Assembly (NCBI GenBank): GCA_963726755.1
Contig: CAVSDB010000002.1
Span: forward strand, 248,001-312,000
DNA: 64,000 bases
Origin: DATKIY01 sp963726755
GTDB taxonomy: Bacteria > Actinomycetota > Actinomycetes > JAHEKZ01
Direction: 5' to 3'
Part shown: positions 53,711-62,274 of the stretch, in pieces
How the letters are laid out: each line of letters starts with the position of its first letter
How positions within the stretch are numbered: the first letter of the stretch is position 1
Made by a program: the position numbers and the translations under genes
The notes under the pieces: generated by a model
What the model saw: the letters and a program-made list of their open reading frames with translations, nothing else
What the model was told of the DNA's origin: nothing
The model's database searches: none

Positions 53711-55875
53711 ACCGGGGTCGACTCTCGTTCAGGCTCTTCCCGAATTGCCTCATGGGGCTCGACGAACAGCGCACGAGCCGCCCATCCAGGCAGCCACCAG
53801 TTCCATCGGTCGAGCAGTGACACCAATGCAGGGACCAGCAGGGCACGGACCACGGTGGCGTCCAGCAGAATCCCAACGCCCAGAGCCGTGGCGAACACCT
53901 TGATGTCGGTTCCAGGGGACGACGCGAGTGCCATGAACGCAAAGAACAAGATGAGTGCAGCTCCGGTGACCAGGCGTCCAGTGCGACCAAGACCCTGGAC
54001 GACCGCCTGTTTCGTGCTCCCCGTGTCGTCGTACTCCTCGCGCATACGCGACAAGATGAAGACCTCGTAGTCCATTGAGAGGCCGAACAGGAAAGCGAAG
54101 ATCAGCACTGGCAGCCAGAACGTCACCGACCCGGTCGCGGAGATACCGAAGACCGCCTCTGAGCCGTGCCCGTCCTGCCAGAACCACACCACCGCACCGA
54201 ACGTCGCAGCCACCGAGGCGATGTTCAGCAGGACCGCCTTGGCCGGCAACACAAGGGAGCGGAAGGCGCGCGCGAGCAGCAGGAATGTCACCAACGCGAT
54301 GATGCCGAGCACCAATGGGAAGTTTCCGTAGACCGCGTCGATGTAGTCCAACACAATCGCACCAGCTCCAGCGACTCCCACGAACCCAGCGACCGACTGG
54401 TTCGCCGTCGTCACTCGCTCGACGACTTGGGCACCCTCGCTGTCAACGGTCTCTTCGGTCGGAATCACTAGTGAGATAGCGGAGGTGTCAGTGCGCCACT
54501 GGTCGGTGTCAGGCGCCATCGCCGCCGCCACACCGCTGACCTTGAGACTGTTCGCCACGATCTCGTCGGCGGACGCGGCTATGGAATCAGCATCACTCCC
54601 GTCGTTGAGCACCTCCATCGGCGAGATCACGCCGGTTGGCACGCCGCCCGCCTGCAAGGTCTGTAACCCCTCGTACGCCGGCCCGCCGGAGGCCAGCGAA
54701 TCGGTCTGGGCCAGCCCGATCTTGATACCGAAGAGCGGGAGGATCAGCACGATCAAGATGGCGCAGGCGACGCCAGCTGCCCACCACCGATGACGCACGA
54801 CCAAACCGGCCCAAGACGCCCACGCTCGGGAAGCCTTGTTCTCATGACGAATCTTCGGCCAGTCGACACGAGGTCCAAGACCTCCCAGGATCGCCGGTAG
54901 CAGGGTTAGCGCCACGAGAGTGCTGACGATTGGGATGAGCATCCCTCCCAGGCCCATGCTCCGCAGGAAGGGGACCGGGATTACGAGCAAGGCCATGAGG
55001 CTGATCGCGACAGTTCCAGCACTCGACACGACAGCCCTGCCCGCCGTATTCATGGCGATCGTCACCGCTTCGTGGTTCTCCCGCCCATGTTCGCGTTCCT
55101 CGCGCCATCGAGTCACGATCAACAGGGAGTAGTCGACAGCCACACCGAGACCGACCAAAGCAATCAGGAACTGGACGATGAAACTGACGTCCATGACATA
55201 GGTCATGAGGAGAACGAGGGTGAACGTCGTGAGAATCGAAACCGCAGCAATAACAAGAGGTACCAGGGCCAGGAAAGATGCGAACAGGAAGAGCAGAACA
55301 GCAAGTGCGCCTAGAGCCCCGAGCAGCGTTTCGGCCAAAACGCTCGGTGCCCCCGTGTCGGAGGACTCGCCCGCCGCCAACATGTCGTAACTCGTCAACT
55401 GCCACGTGATGTCACTGTTCGCGGCGGCGTTGTCGAGGATCGGTTGGATCGCCTCACTGGTAAGCGGCGTAGTGAAGTCAACTGGTGGCGGTGCGAAGAC
55501 CAGTGCATACGTCGTGCGACCGTCCTCGCTGAGGAAGACGGGGTCCTTGGTCTGCGCGTAGTCAGTGAGCCGCAGTTCGGGGTGTTCGGTGGCAATCTGA
55601 TTGAAGACCTTGGTGATCTCGGGCATCGCCTCGCGAGCCGTTGTTCCGTCGGGCACCGTCGCGATCGGAATGAACGGTTGGGTGCTACCGCCGTTGCCGT
55701 ACTCCTCGAGAATCTGCTTCGAGGTCTCGTACCCGGGTTGGCCGGGTAGTGAAAAGTCAACGGTCAGTCGCTCCGTCGCCTTGCTGGACGCGAACACCCC
55801 GACAGCGAACATCAGCGCCCAGAACAGCATCACCCACCGGCGATGACGCAACACAAAACCCGACAGACGAAGCAT
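53707..55875 (-). CDS. MMPL-family RND transporter
   Basis: 722 residues, about 12 helices in two halves. It starts MLRLSGFVLRHRRWVMLFWA. The first half has LVVIAAVSILTTFTLVLLMT-like helices, IALVGLGVAVDYSLLIVTRW and RWREEREHGRENHEAVTIAM. The second half has FAFLFGLSMDYEVFILSRMR, EEYDDTGSTKQAVVQGLGRT, FAMALASSPG-like and GVGILLDATVVRALLVPALV. The paired D-Y motifs (VAVDYS and LSMDYE) carry the proton relay. Exports lipids or small molecules across the cell membrane; substrate unknown. Confidence 0.88.
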   Translation of the reverse strand: MLRLSGFVLRHRRWVMLFWALMFAVGVFASSKATERLTVDFSLPGQPGYETSKQILEEYGNGGSTQPFIPIATVPDGTTAREAMPEITKVFNQIATEHPELRLTDYAQTKDPVFLSEDGRTTYALVFAPPPVDFTTPLTSEAIQPILDNAAANSDITWQLTSYDMLAAGESSDTGAPSVLAETLLGALGALAVLLFLFASFLALVPLVIAAVSILTTFTLVLLMTYVMDVSFIVQFLIALVGLGVAVDYSLLIVTRWREEREHGRENHEAVTIAMNTAGRAVVSSAGTVAISLMALLVIPVPFLRSMGLGGMLIPIVSTLVALTLLPAILGGLGPRVDWPKIRHENKASRAWASWAGLVVRHRWWAAGVACAILIVLILPLFGIKIGLAQTDSLASGGPAYEGLQTLQAGGVPTGVISPMEVLNDGSDADSIAASADEIVANSLKVSGVAAAMAPDTDQWRTDTSAISLVIPTEETVDSEGAQVVERVTTANQSVAGFVGVAGAGAIVLDYIDAVYGNFPLVLGIIALVTFLLLARAFRSLVLPAKAVLLNIASVAATFGAVVWFWQDGHGSEAVFGISATGSVTFWLPVLIFAFLFGLSMDYEVFILSRMREEYDDTGSTKQAVVQGLGRTGRLVTGAALILFFAFMALASSPGTDIKVFATALGVGILLDATVVRALLVPALVSLLDRWNWWLPGWAARALFVEPHEAIREEPERESTPV

Positions 55876-55919
55876 CCGGGCAGGCTAACCGATCTTGATT
55901 GTGGGTGCTCGTCGGTGAA

Positions 55920-56876
55920 CTACCCGTCGGCTGGAATGGTTCCCAACCGGCCGGCTTGGAAGTCCTCGAATGCCTGAATTAGCTCGGCCTTCGTGTTCAT
56001 CACGAACGGCCCGTACGCCGCGACCGGTTCACGGATCGGCTGGCCGCCGAGCAAGATGACGTCCAACGCGCTGACCCGGCTGTCCTGAACCGCATCAGCG
56101 GCAATGGTCAGTGCGCCACCAGCGCCGAACACCGCCAGTTGACCGCTGGTGAGTGGTCGTTGCTCACTCCCGACAGTTCCTGACCCCGACAGTGCGTAGG
56201 CGAGGGCATTGAAGTCTTCGCGCCACGGCAGGGTGAGTGAGGCGCCGGGAGCGATGGTCGCGTGAACCATCGTGATCGGCGTGTACGTCGAACCCGGTCC
56301 CTCGTGGTGGGCCAACTCTCCAGCGATGAGTCGCAGCAGCGCACCGCCATCGTCAGAACGAAGCAGCGTCACCTTACTTGCAGTGATGTCTTGGTAGCGC
56401 GGTTCGATCAATTTCTTGCTGCGAGGCAGATTCACCCACAACTGCAGCCCGTGGAACAGGCCGCCGCTGACGACAAGGTGTTCCGGCGGTTTCTCGATGT
56501 GAAGGATGCCACCGCCGGCCGTCATCCATTGGGTCGCCCCGTTCCCGATGAGCCCACCGCCGCCGTGCGAGTCCTGGTGCTCCATCAAGCCGTCGATCAT
56601 GTACGTCACCGTCTCGAAGCCACGGTGCGGATGCCAAGCAGTTCCCTTGGGCTCTCCAGGGGCGTACTCAACTTCGCCCATCTGATCCATGTGAATGAAG
56701 GGGTCGAGCGCAGCTAGGTCTACGCCTGCGAAGGCCCGTCGCACGGGGAACCCCTCGCCTTCGAAACCTCGTGGTGCGGTTGTGACAGACACCACTGGTC
56801 GATCGACTGTCGAACCAGGAGCTGGGGCAGCGACTCGTGGCAGGGTTAGGACGTCATCGACGGTGACAGCAGGCAT
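55920..56876 (-). CDS. Pirin family protein
   Basis: 318 residues, bicupin fold. Iron ligands in GTAWHPHRGFETVTYMIDGL (two His) with GLMEHQDSHGGGGLIGNGAT (His and Glu further on); then GGGILHIEKPPEHLVVSGGL and LPWREDFNALAYALSGSG in the second cupin. Pirins are iron proteins acting as redox-sensitive regulators or as quercetinase-like dioxygenases. A SigH-type promoter sits directly upstream (56886-56911), so the gene is probably induced by oxidative stress. Confidence 0.87.
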   Translation of the reverse strand: MPAVTVDDVLTLPRVAAPAPGSTVDRPVVSVTTAPRGFEGEGFPVRRAFAGVDLAALDPFIHMDQMGEVEYAPGEPKGTAWHPHRGFETVTYMIDGLMEHQDSHGGGGLIGNGATQWMTAGGGILHIEKPPEHLVVSGGLFHGLQLWVNLPRSKKLIEPRYQDITASKVTLLRSDDGGALLRLIAGELAHHEGPGSTYTPITMVHATIAPGASLTLPWREDFNALAYALSGSGTVGSEQRPLTSGQLAVFGAGGALTIAADAVQDSRVSALDVILLGGQPIREPVAAYGPFVMNTKAELIQAFEDFQAGRLGTIPADG

Positions 56877-56885
56877 GACGTGGAC

Positions 56886-56911
56886 AACCCTTCCCCAACA
56901 TCACCTATTCC
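56886..56911 (-). promoter_or_regulatory. SigH-type promoter of the pirin gene
   Basis: Minus strand: GGAAT (56911-56907), 18 bases, GTT (56888-56886), identical in spacing to the one before sigH. The GTT lies 10 bases upstream of the ATG, so the transcript would be almost leaderless. Confidence 0.65.
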
Positions 56912-56968
56912 ACGTCCCGGTATTATCAGAGTCGAGAACCTGCCCTAACTACTCCGGACGAAGGCCCG

Positions 56969-57859
56969 ATGAATCGAGTTACTCAACTGCTCAACGGACG
57001 CAAGACCGCCATGCTCGACGGCGGTATGGGCACGCTGCTGCAGGATCACGGGTTGACTGACGGTGCCCCAGGCGAGCTCTGGAACGTCGATCGTCCCGAC
57101 ACCATCGAGAAGATCCATCGGGAGTACGCCGCAGCAGGTGCGGAGATCCTGACCACCAATACCTTCGGTGGCACCCGTCCGCGGCTCGATATGCACGGCA
57201 TTGGCGACCGCGTCCACGAACTCAATGCAGCCGCAGGCGCTCGCGCGCGGACCGTTGCCGACGAGACTGGCACTTTAGTCGCAGGAGACCTCGGACCTAC
57301 CGGTGAGTTGCTGGCGCCGATGGGCACGATGGAGGTCGCGGACGCTCAAGCCCTATTCGAGGAACAGCTGCGCGGGCTTGTCGAGGGCGGAATCGACCTG
57401 GTCCTCATTGAAACGATGAGTGACCTGTCAGAGGTCCAAGCTGCCGTGCTGGCTGCCCAGTCGGTTGTGCCGGACCTTCCGATCGTCGTCACGATGAGTT
57501 TCGACACCAACCTGCACACCATGATGGGCGTCTCGCCTGCCGCCGCTGTAGTAGCGATCGCGGAGTTTGGGGCGGACGCGGCGGGCGCCAACTGCGGCCG
57601 GGGGCCCGGTGAGATGGAAATCATCATGGGACAGATGGCAGACGCCCGGCCCGAGGGAGTTCTCCTTGTCTCGCAGTCGAACGCCGGCCTGCCGCACTTG
57701 GTGGGTGACCGTTTCGAGTACGACGCAAAGCCTGACGCTATGGCCACGCACGCTCAGCATCTGCGTCTTGCGGGTGTTGAGTTGGTCGGCGCCTGTTGCG
57801 GTTCCGAGCCGGAACACATCGCGGCTATGCACGAAGCGTTGCTGCTGATCGCTGACTGA
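56969..57859 (+). CDS. Homocysteine S-methyltransferase family protein (MetH N-terminal/BHMT-like)
   Basis: 296 residues. MNRVTQLLNGRKTAMLDGGM, then GTLLQDHGL, EYAAAGAEILTTNTFGGTRP, VAGDLGPTGELLAPMG and FEEQLRGLVEGGIDLVLIET. The zinc Cys are in AGANCGRGPGEM and VGACCGSEPEHIAAM. The GDLGPTGELLAP form resembles the isolated first domain of methionine synthase or betaine-type transferases more than MmuM. The methyl donor is not evident. Distinct from the MmuM-type gene at the left end. Its last 35 bases overlap the convergent P450 gene. Confidence 0.85.
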   Translation: MNRVTQLLNGRKTAMLDGGMGTLLQDHGLTDGAPGELWNVDRPDTIEKIHREYAAAGAEILTTNTFGGTRPRLDMHGIGDRVHELNAAAGARARTVADETGTLVAGDLGPTGELLAPMGTMEVADAQALFEEQLRGLVEGGIDLVLIETMSDLSEVQAAVLAAQSVVPDLPIVVTMSFDTNLHTMMGVSPAAAVVAIAEFGADAAGANCGRGPGEMEIIMGQMADARPEGVLLVSQSNAGLPHLVGDRFEYDAKPDAMATHAQHLRLAGVELVGACCGSEPEHIAAMHEALLLIAD

Positions 57860-58952
57860 CAGACAGATCGACACTCGATCTCACGAGCACCCGCCTCGGC
57901 GCTCGAAACGACAACAGGTCGATCATTGGCGGTTCAAGTTCCACAGCTTCCAGTTCAGGCAGAAACCTTGCCGCGGCTTCAAGTGCAACCCTTGCTTCCA
58001 TCCGGGCAAGGCGTGCACCCAGACACCGGTGAACGCCAATTCCGAAAGCGAGATCGGGCGACGCGCCAGTCCCCGTGAGTTTGAGCAGCACACTGGCTCC
58101 GCTGGGCACTGCCACGCTGCCGATGACTGCCGGCCGTGACACGAAGCGACGCCAGGTTGGAACCGAAGAGTCTTCTTGCAGCGCCTGTTCAACGACGGCT
58201 TCGGCCAACTCCGGACGATCCCCTAACGTGCGCCAAAGTTCGGGGTCCTGCAGAGTTCGCCAAATGACGGTCGACACCAATTGAGCCGTCGTCTCTTGGC
58301 CGGCGATCAGCAGGAAGTAGCCGATTGCGCAGATCTCTTCGTCCGTCAGCGCAAGTCCCACGAGTTCGGCGAAGAAGGCCGAGCCTTGACCACTACGTGC
58401 TGCTTCGGTCAGGGTCCGCAGCCACGCGTAAAAGCGCGCAGCGCTGTCAGCGAGTACCTCTTGCCGACCGGAATCCGGTCGGCCCCAGAAGAGTTCAAGT
58501 GAGTCGATGCTCCATCGCTTGAGTTGTGGGATGTCGACGTCCTCGACACCCAGCAACTCGAGCAGTACCAGGGCCGGTACCTCGCCAATTGCTGCCGGGA
58601 CCAGATCGACGGTCTCCCCCGACGCGAGGTGAGCCGCGGCGCGTTGAAATCGATCCTCGTTCAGTAAGCGGGTCAAGGACTGAGCAGCGAGTACTCGGCT
58701 TGGGCTGAAGTAGCCAGCCACAGTCTGACGAATCACCCGATGGGTGTCAGAGGCGTTGTTTGCGAGAGTGGGAGGAAGTGCAAAACCGACGGACGTCAAA
58801 GTGCGCAACGCCTCGACACCGATGGGCGTGAACGCAGTGAGCGCGTTGTCGGGGCGATAGGTTTCGGGGTCGAGCAACACCTGACGGACGTCGTCGGGAT
58901 CTTCGACAACCCACATGCCGTGCGACGGATCAAAGTGCGTCGGCTGGTTCAC
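57825..58952 (-). CDS. Cytochrome P450 coupled to the biotin operon
   Basis: About 375 residues. Haem-binding loop LAFGIGVHRCLGARLARME with the Cys ligand, I-helix LLIAGQETTAQLVSTVIWRT and the upstream Glu-Arg region (EEDSSVPTWRRF-like VEQALQEDSSVPTWRRFVSR). Starts with a GTG at 58952 overlapping the bioD stop (GTGA), so it is translationally coupled to the biotin genes. In Bacillus the P450 BioI makes a pimeloyl precursor by cleaving acyl-ACP. Whether this protein does the same is inference; it is not clearly BioI by sequence. A soluble P450 that needs a separate redox partner. Confidence 0.82.
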   Translation of the reverse strand: MNQPTHFDPSHGMWVVEDPDDVRQVLLDPETYRPDNALTAFTPIGVEALRTLTSVGFALPPTLANNASDTHRVIRQTVAGYFSPSRVLAAQSLTRLLNEDRFQRAAAHLASGETVDLVPAAIGEVPALVLLELLGVEDVDIPQLKRWSIDSLELFWGRPDSGRQEVLADSAARFYAWLRTLTEAARSGQGSAFFAELVGLALTDEEICAIGYFLLIAGQETTAQLVSTVIWRTLQDPELWRTLGDRPELAEAVVEQALQEDSSVPTWRRFVSRPAVIGSVAVPSGASVLLKLTGTGASPDLAFGIGVHRCLGARLARMEARVALEAAARFLPELEAVELEPPMIDLLSFRAPRRVLVRSSVDLSVSQRSAATLRA

Positions 58953-59638
58953 CAGATCACGCTGTCTTCGAACCACCAACGTGCGCTGCTGCGAAACTTA
59001 TCTGGCGAGAGGATGGCCGCCCGCTCAGGGACGCGCCCAATAATCGGCACTCCCGTCATCGCAGGAAGGTCTTCGAGATTTGTCGTCTCCGCAAGGTTCG
59101 GATGGCTCGGATAGGCACCGACCACCAGACCAAGCGTCGTCAGATTCCGTGCCCGAAGGGCCTCAGCTGTCAACGCCGCATGATTCAGCGTCCCAAGTCC
59201 GGCTCGGACGACGACAACGAAAGCCGAAGGAACCGGTAATGCCTTGGCGAGCTCGGAAAGACCGTGCCCGTCGACATCCAATCCCACGAGAAGTCCGCCA
59301 GCCCCCTCGACCAGAACGAGGTCACTGCGAGTGAGCAAATCCCCAACAGTTTCCGCGTGCTGCTTCATAGTGGGCAACGCGACACCTTCACGACGCGCGG
59401 CAGTGTCCGGTGCCAACGGATCACGCAGCCGAATCCCCTCATGCACGTCTTCGAGTCCTGACAGTCTGCGAACTTCGTCAATGTCCCCTGGTTCATCGCG
59501 TCGCACTCCGGTTTGAGCGGGCTTGTAGACGGCGACAATGCGACGGGCTGACCAGGCGGACCCAAGCGCAGCCGTTACGACAGTCTTGCCGACTCCGGTG
59601 TCCGTGCCAGTGACGATGACGACACGAGGGATCGTCAT
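58949..59638 (-). CDS. bioD: Dethiobiotin synthetase
   Basis: 229 residues. ATP-dependent ring closure of 7,8-diaminopelargonate with CO2. P-loop VIVTGTDTGVGKTVVTAALG, VAVYKPAQTGVRRDEPGDID, LVLVEGAGGLLVGLDVDGHG and VVRAGLGTLNHAALTAEALR are the family blocks. Overlaps bioF by four bases upstream and the P450 by four bases downstream, so it is translated from the same message. Confidence 0.93.
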   Translation of the reverse strand: MTIPRVVIVTGTDTGVGKTVVTAALGSAWSARRIVAVYKPAQTGVRRDEPGDIDEVRRLSGLEDVHEGIRLRDPLAPDTAARREGVALPTMKQHAETVGDLLTRSDLVLVEGAGGLLVGLDVDGHGLSELAKALPVPSAFVVVVRAGLGTLNHAALTAEALRARNLTTLGLVVGAYPSHPNLAETTNLEDLPAMTGVPIIGRVPERAAILSPDKFRSSARWWFEDSVIW

Positions 59639-60780
59639 GCGGCCAACTTCAGGCTTTCAAGGATTACCGCAATTGCGTGATCCACCTCGTCGTCCGTTAG
59701 CGTCGCTCGCGCCGCCAGTCGTAGTCGACTGCTGCCATCGGGCGCCGAGGGCGGGCGGAAGACGCCGACTCGCACTCCTTGGTCACGACAGGCCGCTCCG
59801 GCGGCTACCGCGTCAGCAGGACTGGCCGCCGGTACGGACAGAACAGCACCAGCAACGGACGTCTGACCACACGCCGTGGCCAGTCGCTGAGCAACCTCCG
59901 TCAGGCGACTCACCCGCTCGGGCTCAGCTGCCACAACTTCGAGCGCAGCTAGTGCAGCTCCTGCCGACGCTGGCGCCAAGGCGGTGTCGAAGACAAAGGT
60001 TCGCGCTCGATTGACGAGGTGATCGCGGAGCAATTCTGACCCCATGACAACTCCGCCTTGACCACCCAGCGCTTTCGACAACGTGGCAGTCACCACCACG
60101 TGGTCAGCGCCTGCGAGCCCCGACTCTGCAACGCTTCCGCGGCCTCTCCCTGTGACACCAAGACCGTGAGCCTCGTCGATCACCAGGACTCCCCCGTGGG
60201 ATTGGCAAACCCTCGATAACTCTGGCAACGGAGCGGCGTCACCGAGAACGCTAAAGACCGATTCGGTGAGGACGAGCGCACGAGGCTCCTCACGACGACT
60301 CAACAGGCGTTCAACGCTGTCGACGTCGTTGTGAGCGAAGACCTCGACGTGAGTGCGAGCCAGTCGAGTGGCATCGATAAGCGACGCATGCGCGTGAGCA
60401 TCGATAAGTATCAGGGTGCCAGGATCACTGAGAGCAGTGATCGCACCTAAGTTGGCCAGGTAGCCGGATGAGAACACCAGAGCGGAAGGCTGTTGACACC
60501 ACCGCGCGAGATGCCGCTCAAGATCTTCGTGCAGTGACGTCGTACCAGTCACCAGCCGAGATCCAGTTGCGCCAGCGCCCCAGTCGCGAAGCGCTGCGAC
60601 TCCGTGCTCGATGACTCGAGAGTCGCTGGATAGCCCGAGATAGTCGTTGCTCGCCAAATCAATCGTCGCCAAGTCACCACGACCACTCGACTTCTCGCGA
60701 GTGATGAGGCGGCGGCGGAGCCCACGTCCTTCTAGCGCCTCTGCTTTGCGCGATAACCAAGCCGACAGTGATTGCGTCAT
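59635..60780 (-). CDS. bioF: 8-amino-7-oxononanoate synthase
   Basis: 381 residues from the ATG at 60780 (MTQSLSAWLSRKAEALEGRG), which overlaps the bioA stop. PLP enzyme condensing pimeloyl thioester with alanine. IDLASNDYLGLSSDSRVIEH, GAGATGSRLVTGTTSLHEDL, LVIDEAHGLGVTGRGRGSVA, and the PLP Lys in VTATLSKALGGQGGVVMG. The C-terminal FRPPSAPDGSSRLRLAARAT is also typical. A longer frame exists upstream but lies over bioA. Confidence 0.93.
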   Translation of the reverse strand: MTQSLSAWLSRKAEALEGRGLRRRLITREKSSGRGDLATIDLASNDYLGLSSDSRVIEHGVAALRDWGAGATGSRLVTGTTSLHEDLERHLARWCQQPSALVFSSGYLANLGAITALSDPGTLILIDAHAHASLIDATRLARTHVEVFAHNDVDSVERLLSRREEPRALVLTESVFSVLGDAAPLPELSRVCQSHGGVLVIDEAHGLGVTGRGRGSVAESGLAGADHVVVTATLSKALGGQGGVVMGSELLRDHLVNRARTFVFDTALAPASAGAALAALEVVAAEPERVSRLTEVAQRLATACGQTSVAGAVLSVPAASPADAVAAGAACRDQGVRVGVFRPPSAPDGSSRLRLAARATLTDDEVDHAIAVILESLKLAA

Positions 60781-62093
60781 GCGACGACTTCTTCGATCGC
60801 ACCGCTCATTGCCGAACCGATCGTGGCGAGTTGTTCGTCGGTACTGATGTACGGCGGCATCGTGTACACCAAATCGAGGAAAGGACGGAGCCATACGCCA
60901 CGATGCAGCGCTGCCTCGGTAATCGCCGCGGCGGCTGCGGGCGATTCGAGTTGGATAACCCCGACACCGCCGAGAACTCGCACCTCTTTGACACCGACCA
61001 TCCCCTCGGCGGCACTGAGAGCCCCAATTAACTCACGCTCTATCCGGTGGATGTTGCCTTGCCAGTCTTGACTGAGCAGTAGGTCGATGCTGGCGATCGA
61101 GACCGCGCAGGCTAAGGGGTTGGCCATGAACGTCGGGCCATGCATGAGCGCGCCACCCGGCCCGCCCGACACCGTCTCGGCGATCTCCGAAGTGCACAGT
61201 GTTGCCGCCATGCTCAGGTAGCCACCGGTGAGCGCTTTGCCGACGCAAAGAATGTCAGCTGAAAGACCCGCGTGTTCCGAGGCGAACATCTCGCCGGTTC
61301 GACCGAACCCAGTCGCGATTTCGTCAAACACGAGTGCGAAGTTGTGCCGATCTGCGATCTCACGAAGTGCCCTCAAACAGTGAGGGCTGTATGCGTACAT
61401 GCCACCTGCACCCTGGAGAACCGGCTCCACAATGATGCCCGCTACCGAGTCGGCGTTGCGCTCGGCAATTTCAGCAGTCGCGGCGACCCAGGATTGCAAC
61501 TGGTCATCGTCAGCCGCTCGATCGAATCCTGCTGGCGGTCGAGGTGCGAAGACTTGTTCCTGCAGCGCACCGGTGAACATCGAATGCATACCCGTGACTG
61601 GGTCACATACGCTCATCGCGGCGAAGGTGTCGCCGTGATAACCACCCCGGATCGTCATCATGCGACTACGACCCTTGTGGCCGCGCGCGAGTTGATACTG
61701 AAGTGAAAGTTTGATCGCCACTTCGACCGATACCGACCCGGAATCAGACAAGAAGACCTTCTGCAGTGGCTCGGGTGTAATCGCGACCAACCGCTCCGCC
61801 AAGGTGATGGCGGGCTCGTGCGTGAGTCCACCAAACATGACATGACTCATCGAGTTGATCTGGCTGCGAAGCGCCTGGTCGAGCACCGGGTTGCGATATC
61901 CGTGGATCATGCACCACCACGAAGCCATGGCGTCGATGGCCGTTGTCCCATCGGCAAAATACAGGACCGCACCGTCGGCGTGTTCAACCAACCGAACCTG
62001 ACCTGGATTGCTCATGGATGAATACGGATGCCAGAGCAACTCTGCGTCCCGCGCGAGTCGGCCCGATACATCGTCGCGATCGATATCAGCCAT
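60777..62093 (-). CDS. bioA: Adenosylmethionine-8-amino-7-oxononanoate aminotransferase
   Basis: 438 residues from the ATG at 62093 (MADIDRDDVSGRLARDAELL). PLP aminotransferase using S-adenosylmethionine as amino donor. LLWHPYSSMSNPGQVRLVEH, AIDAMASWWCMIHGYRNPVL, VFLSDSGSVSVEVAIKLSLQ, YHGDTFAAMSVCDPVTGMHS, FDEIATGFGRTGEMFASEHA and the PLP Lys in ILCVGKALTGGYLSMAAT. All BioA-specific residues expected around the WHP and CMI blocks are present. Overlaps bsaP upstream by eight bases. Confidence 0.94.
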   Translation of the reverse strand: MADIDRDDVSGRLARDAELLWHPYSSMSNPGQVRLVEHADGAVLYFADGTTAIDAMASWWCMIHGYRNPVLDQALRSQINSMSHVMFGGLTHEPAITLAERLVAITPEPLQKVFLSDSGSVSVEVAIKLSLQYQLARGHKGRSRMMTIRGGYHGDTFAAMSVCDPVTGMHSMFTGALQEQVFAPRPPAGFDRAADDDQLQSWVAATAEIAERNADSVAGIIVEPVLQGAGGMYAYSPHCLRALREIADRHNFALVFDEIATGFGRTGEMFASEHAGLSADILCVGKALTGGYLSMAATLCTSEIAETVSGGPGGALMHGPTFMANPLACAVSIASIDLLLSQDWQGNIHRIERELIGALSAAEGMVGVKEVRVLGGVGVIQLESPAAAAAITEAALHRGVWLRPFLDLVYTMPPYISTDEQLATIGSAMSGAIEEVVA

Positions 62094-62274
62094 GGCTGAC
62101 CTCACCGTGGATCGAACATCTTCCGATCCATCCCGCAGGCAGCACTTGGACCTTCATCCTGCGAGCGCAGTGCGAACAGTATCGGGGCGGCTCCATACTC
62201 AGCGCCTGCAAACACAGCTGGTGTGAATCCGTGTCCAACTGTCCCCCGCAGTACCCACAAAACTGCGCACCCAT
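62086..62274 (-). CDS. bsaP: Biotin synthase auxiliary protein BsaP
   Basis: 62 residues. Cys-rich small protein: MGAQFCGYCGGQLDTDSHQL, then CLQALSMEPPRYCSHCARRM and VQVLPAGWIGRCSIHG. The CxxC pair, the PPRYCxHC block and the last CxxHG match BsaP, an actinobacterial iron-sulfur partner that supports BioB turnover. Its ATG overlaps the bioB stop (TGATG); a GTG one codon earlier (62277) is equally possible. Confidence 0.88.
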   Translation of the reverse strand: MGAQFCGYCGGQLDTDSHQLCLQALSMEPPRYCSHCARRMKVQVLPAGWIGRCSIHGEVSHG

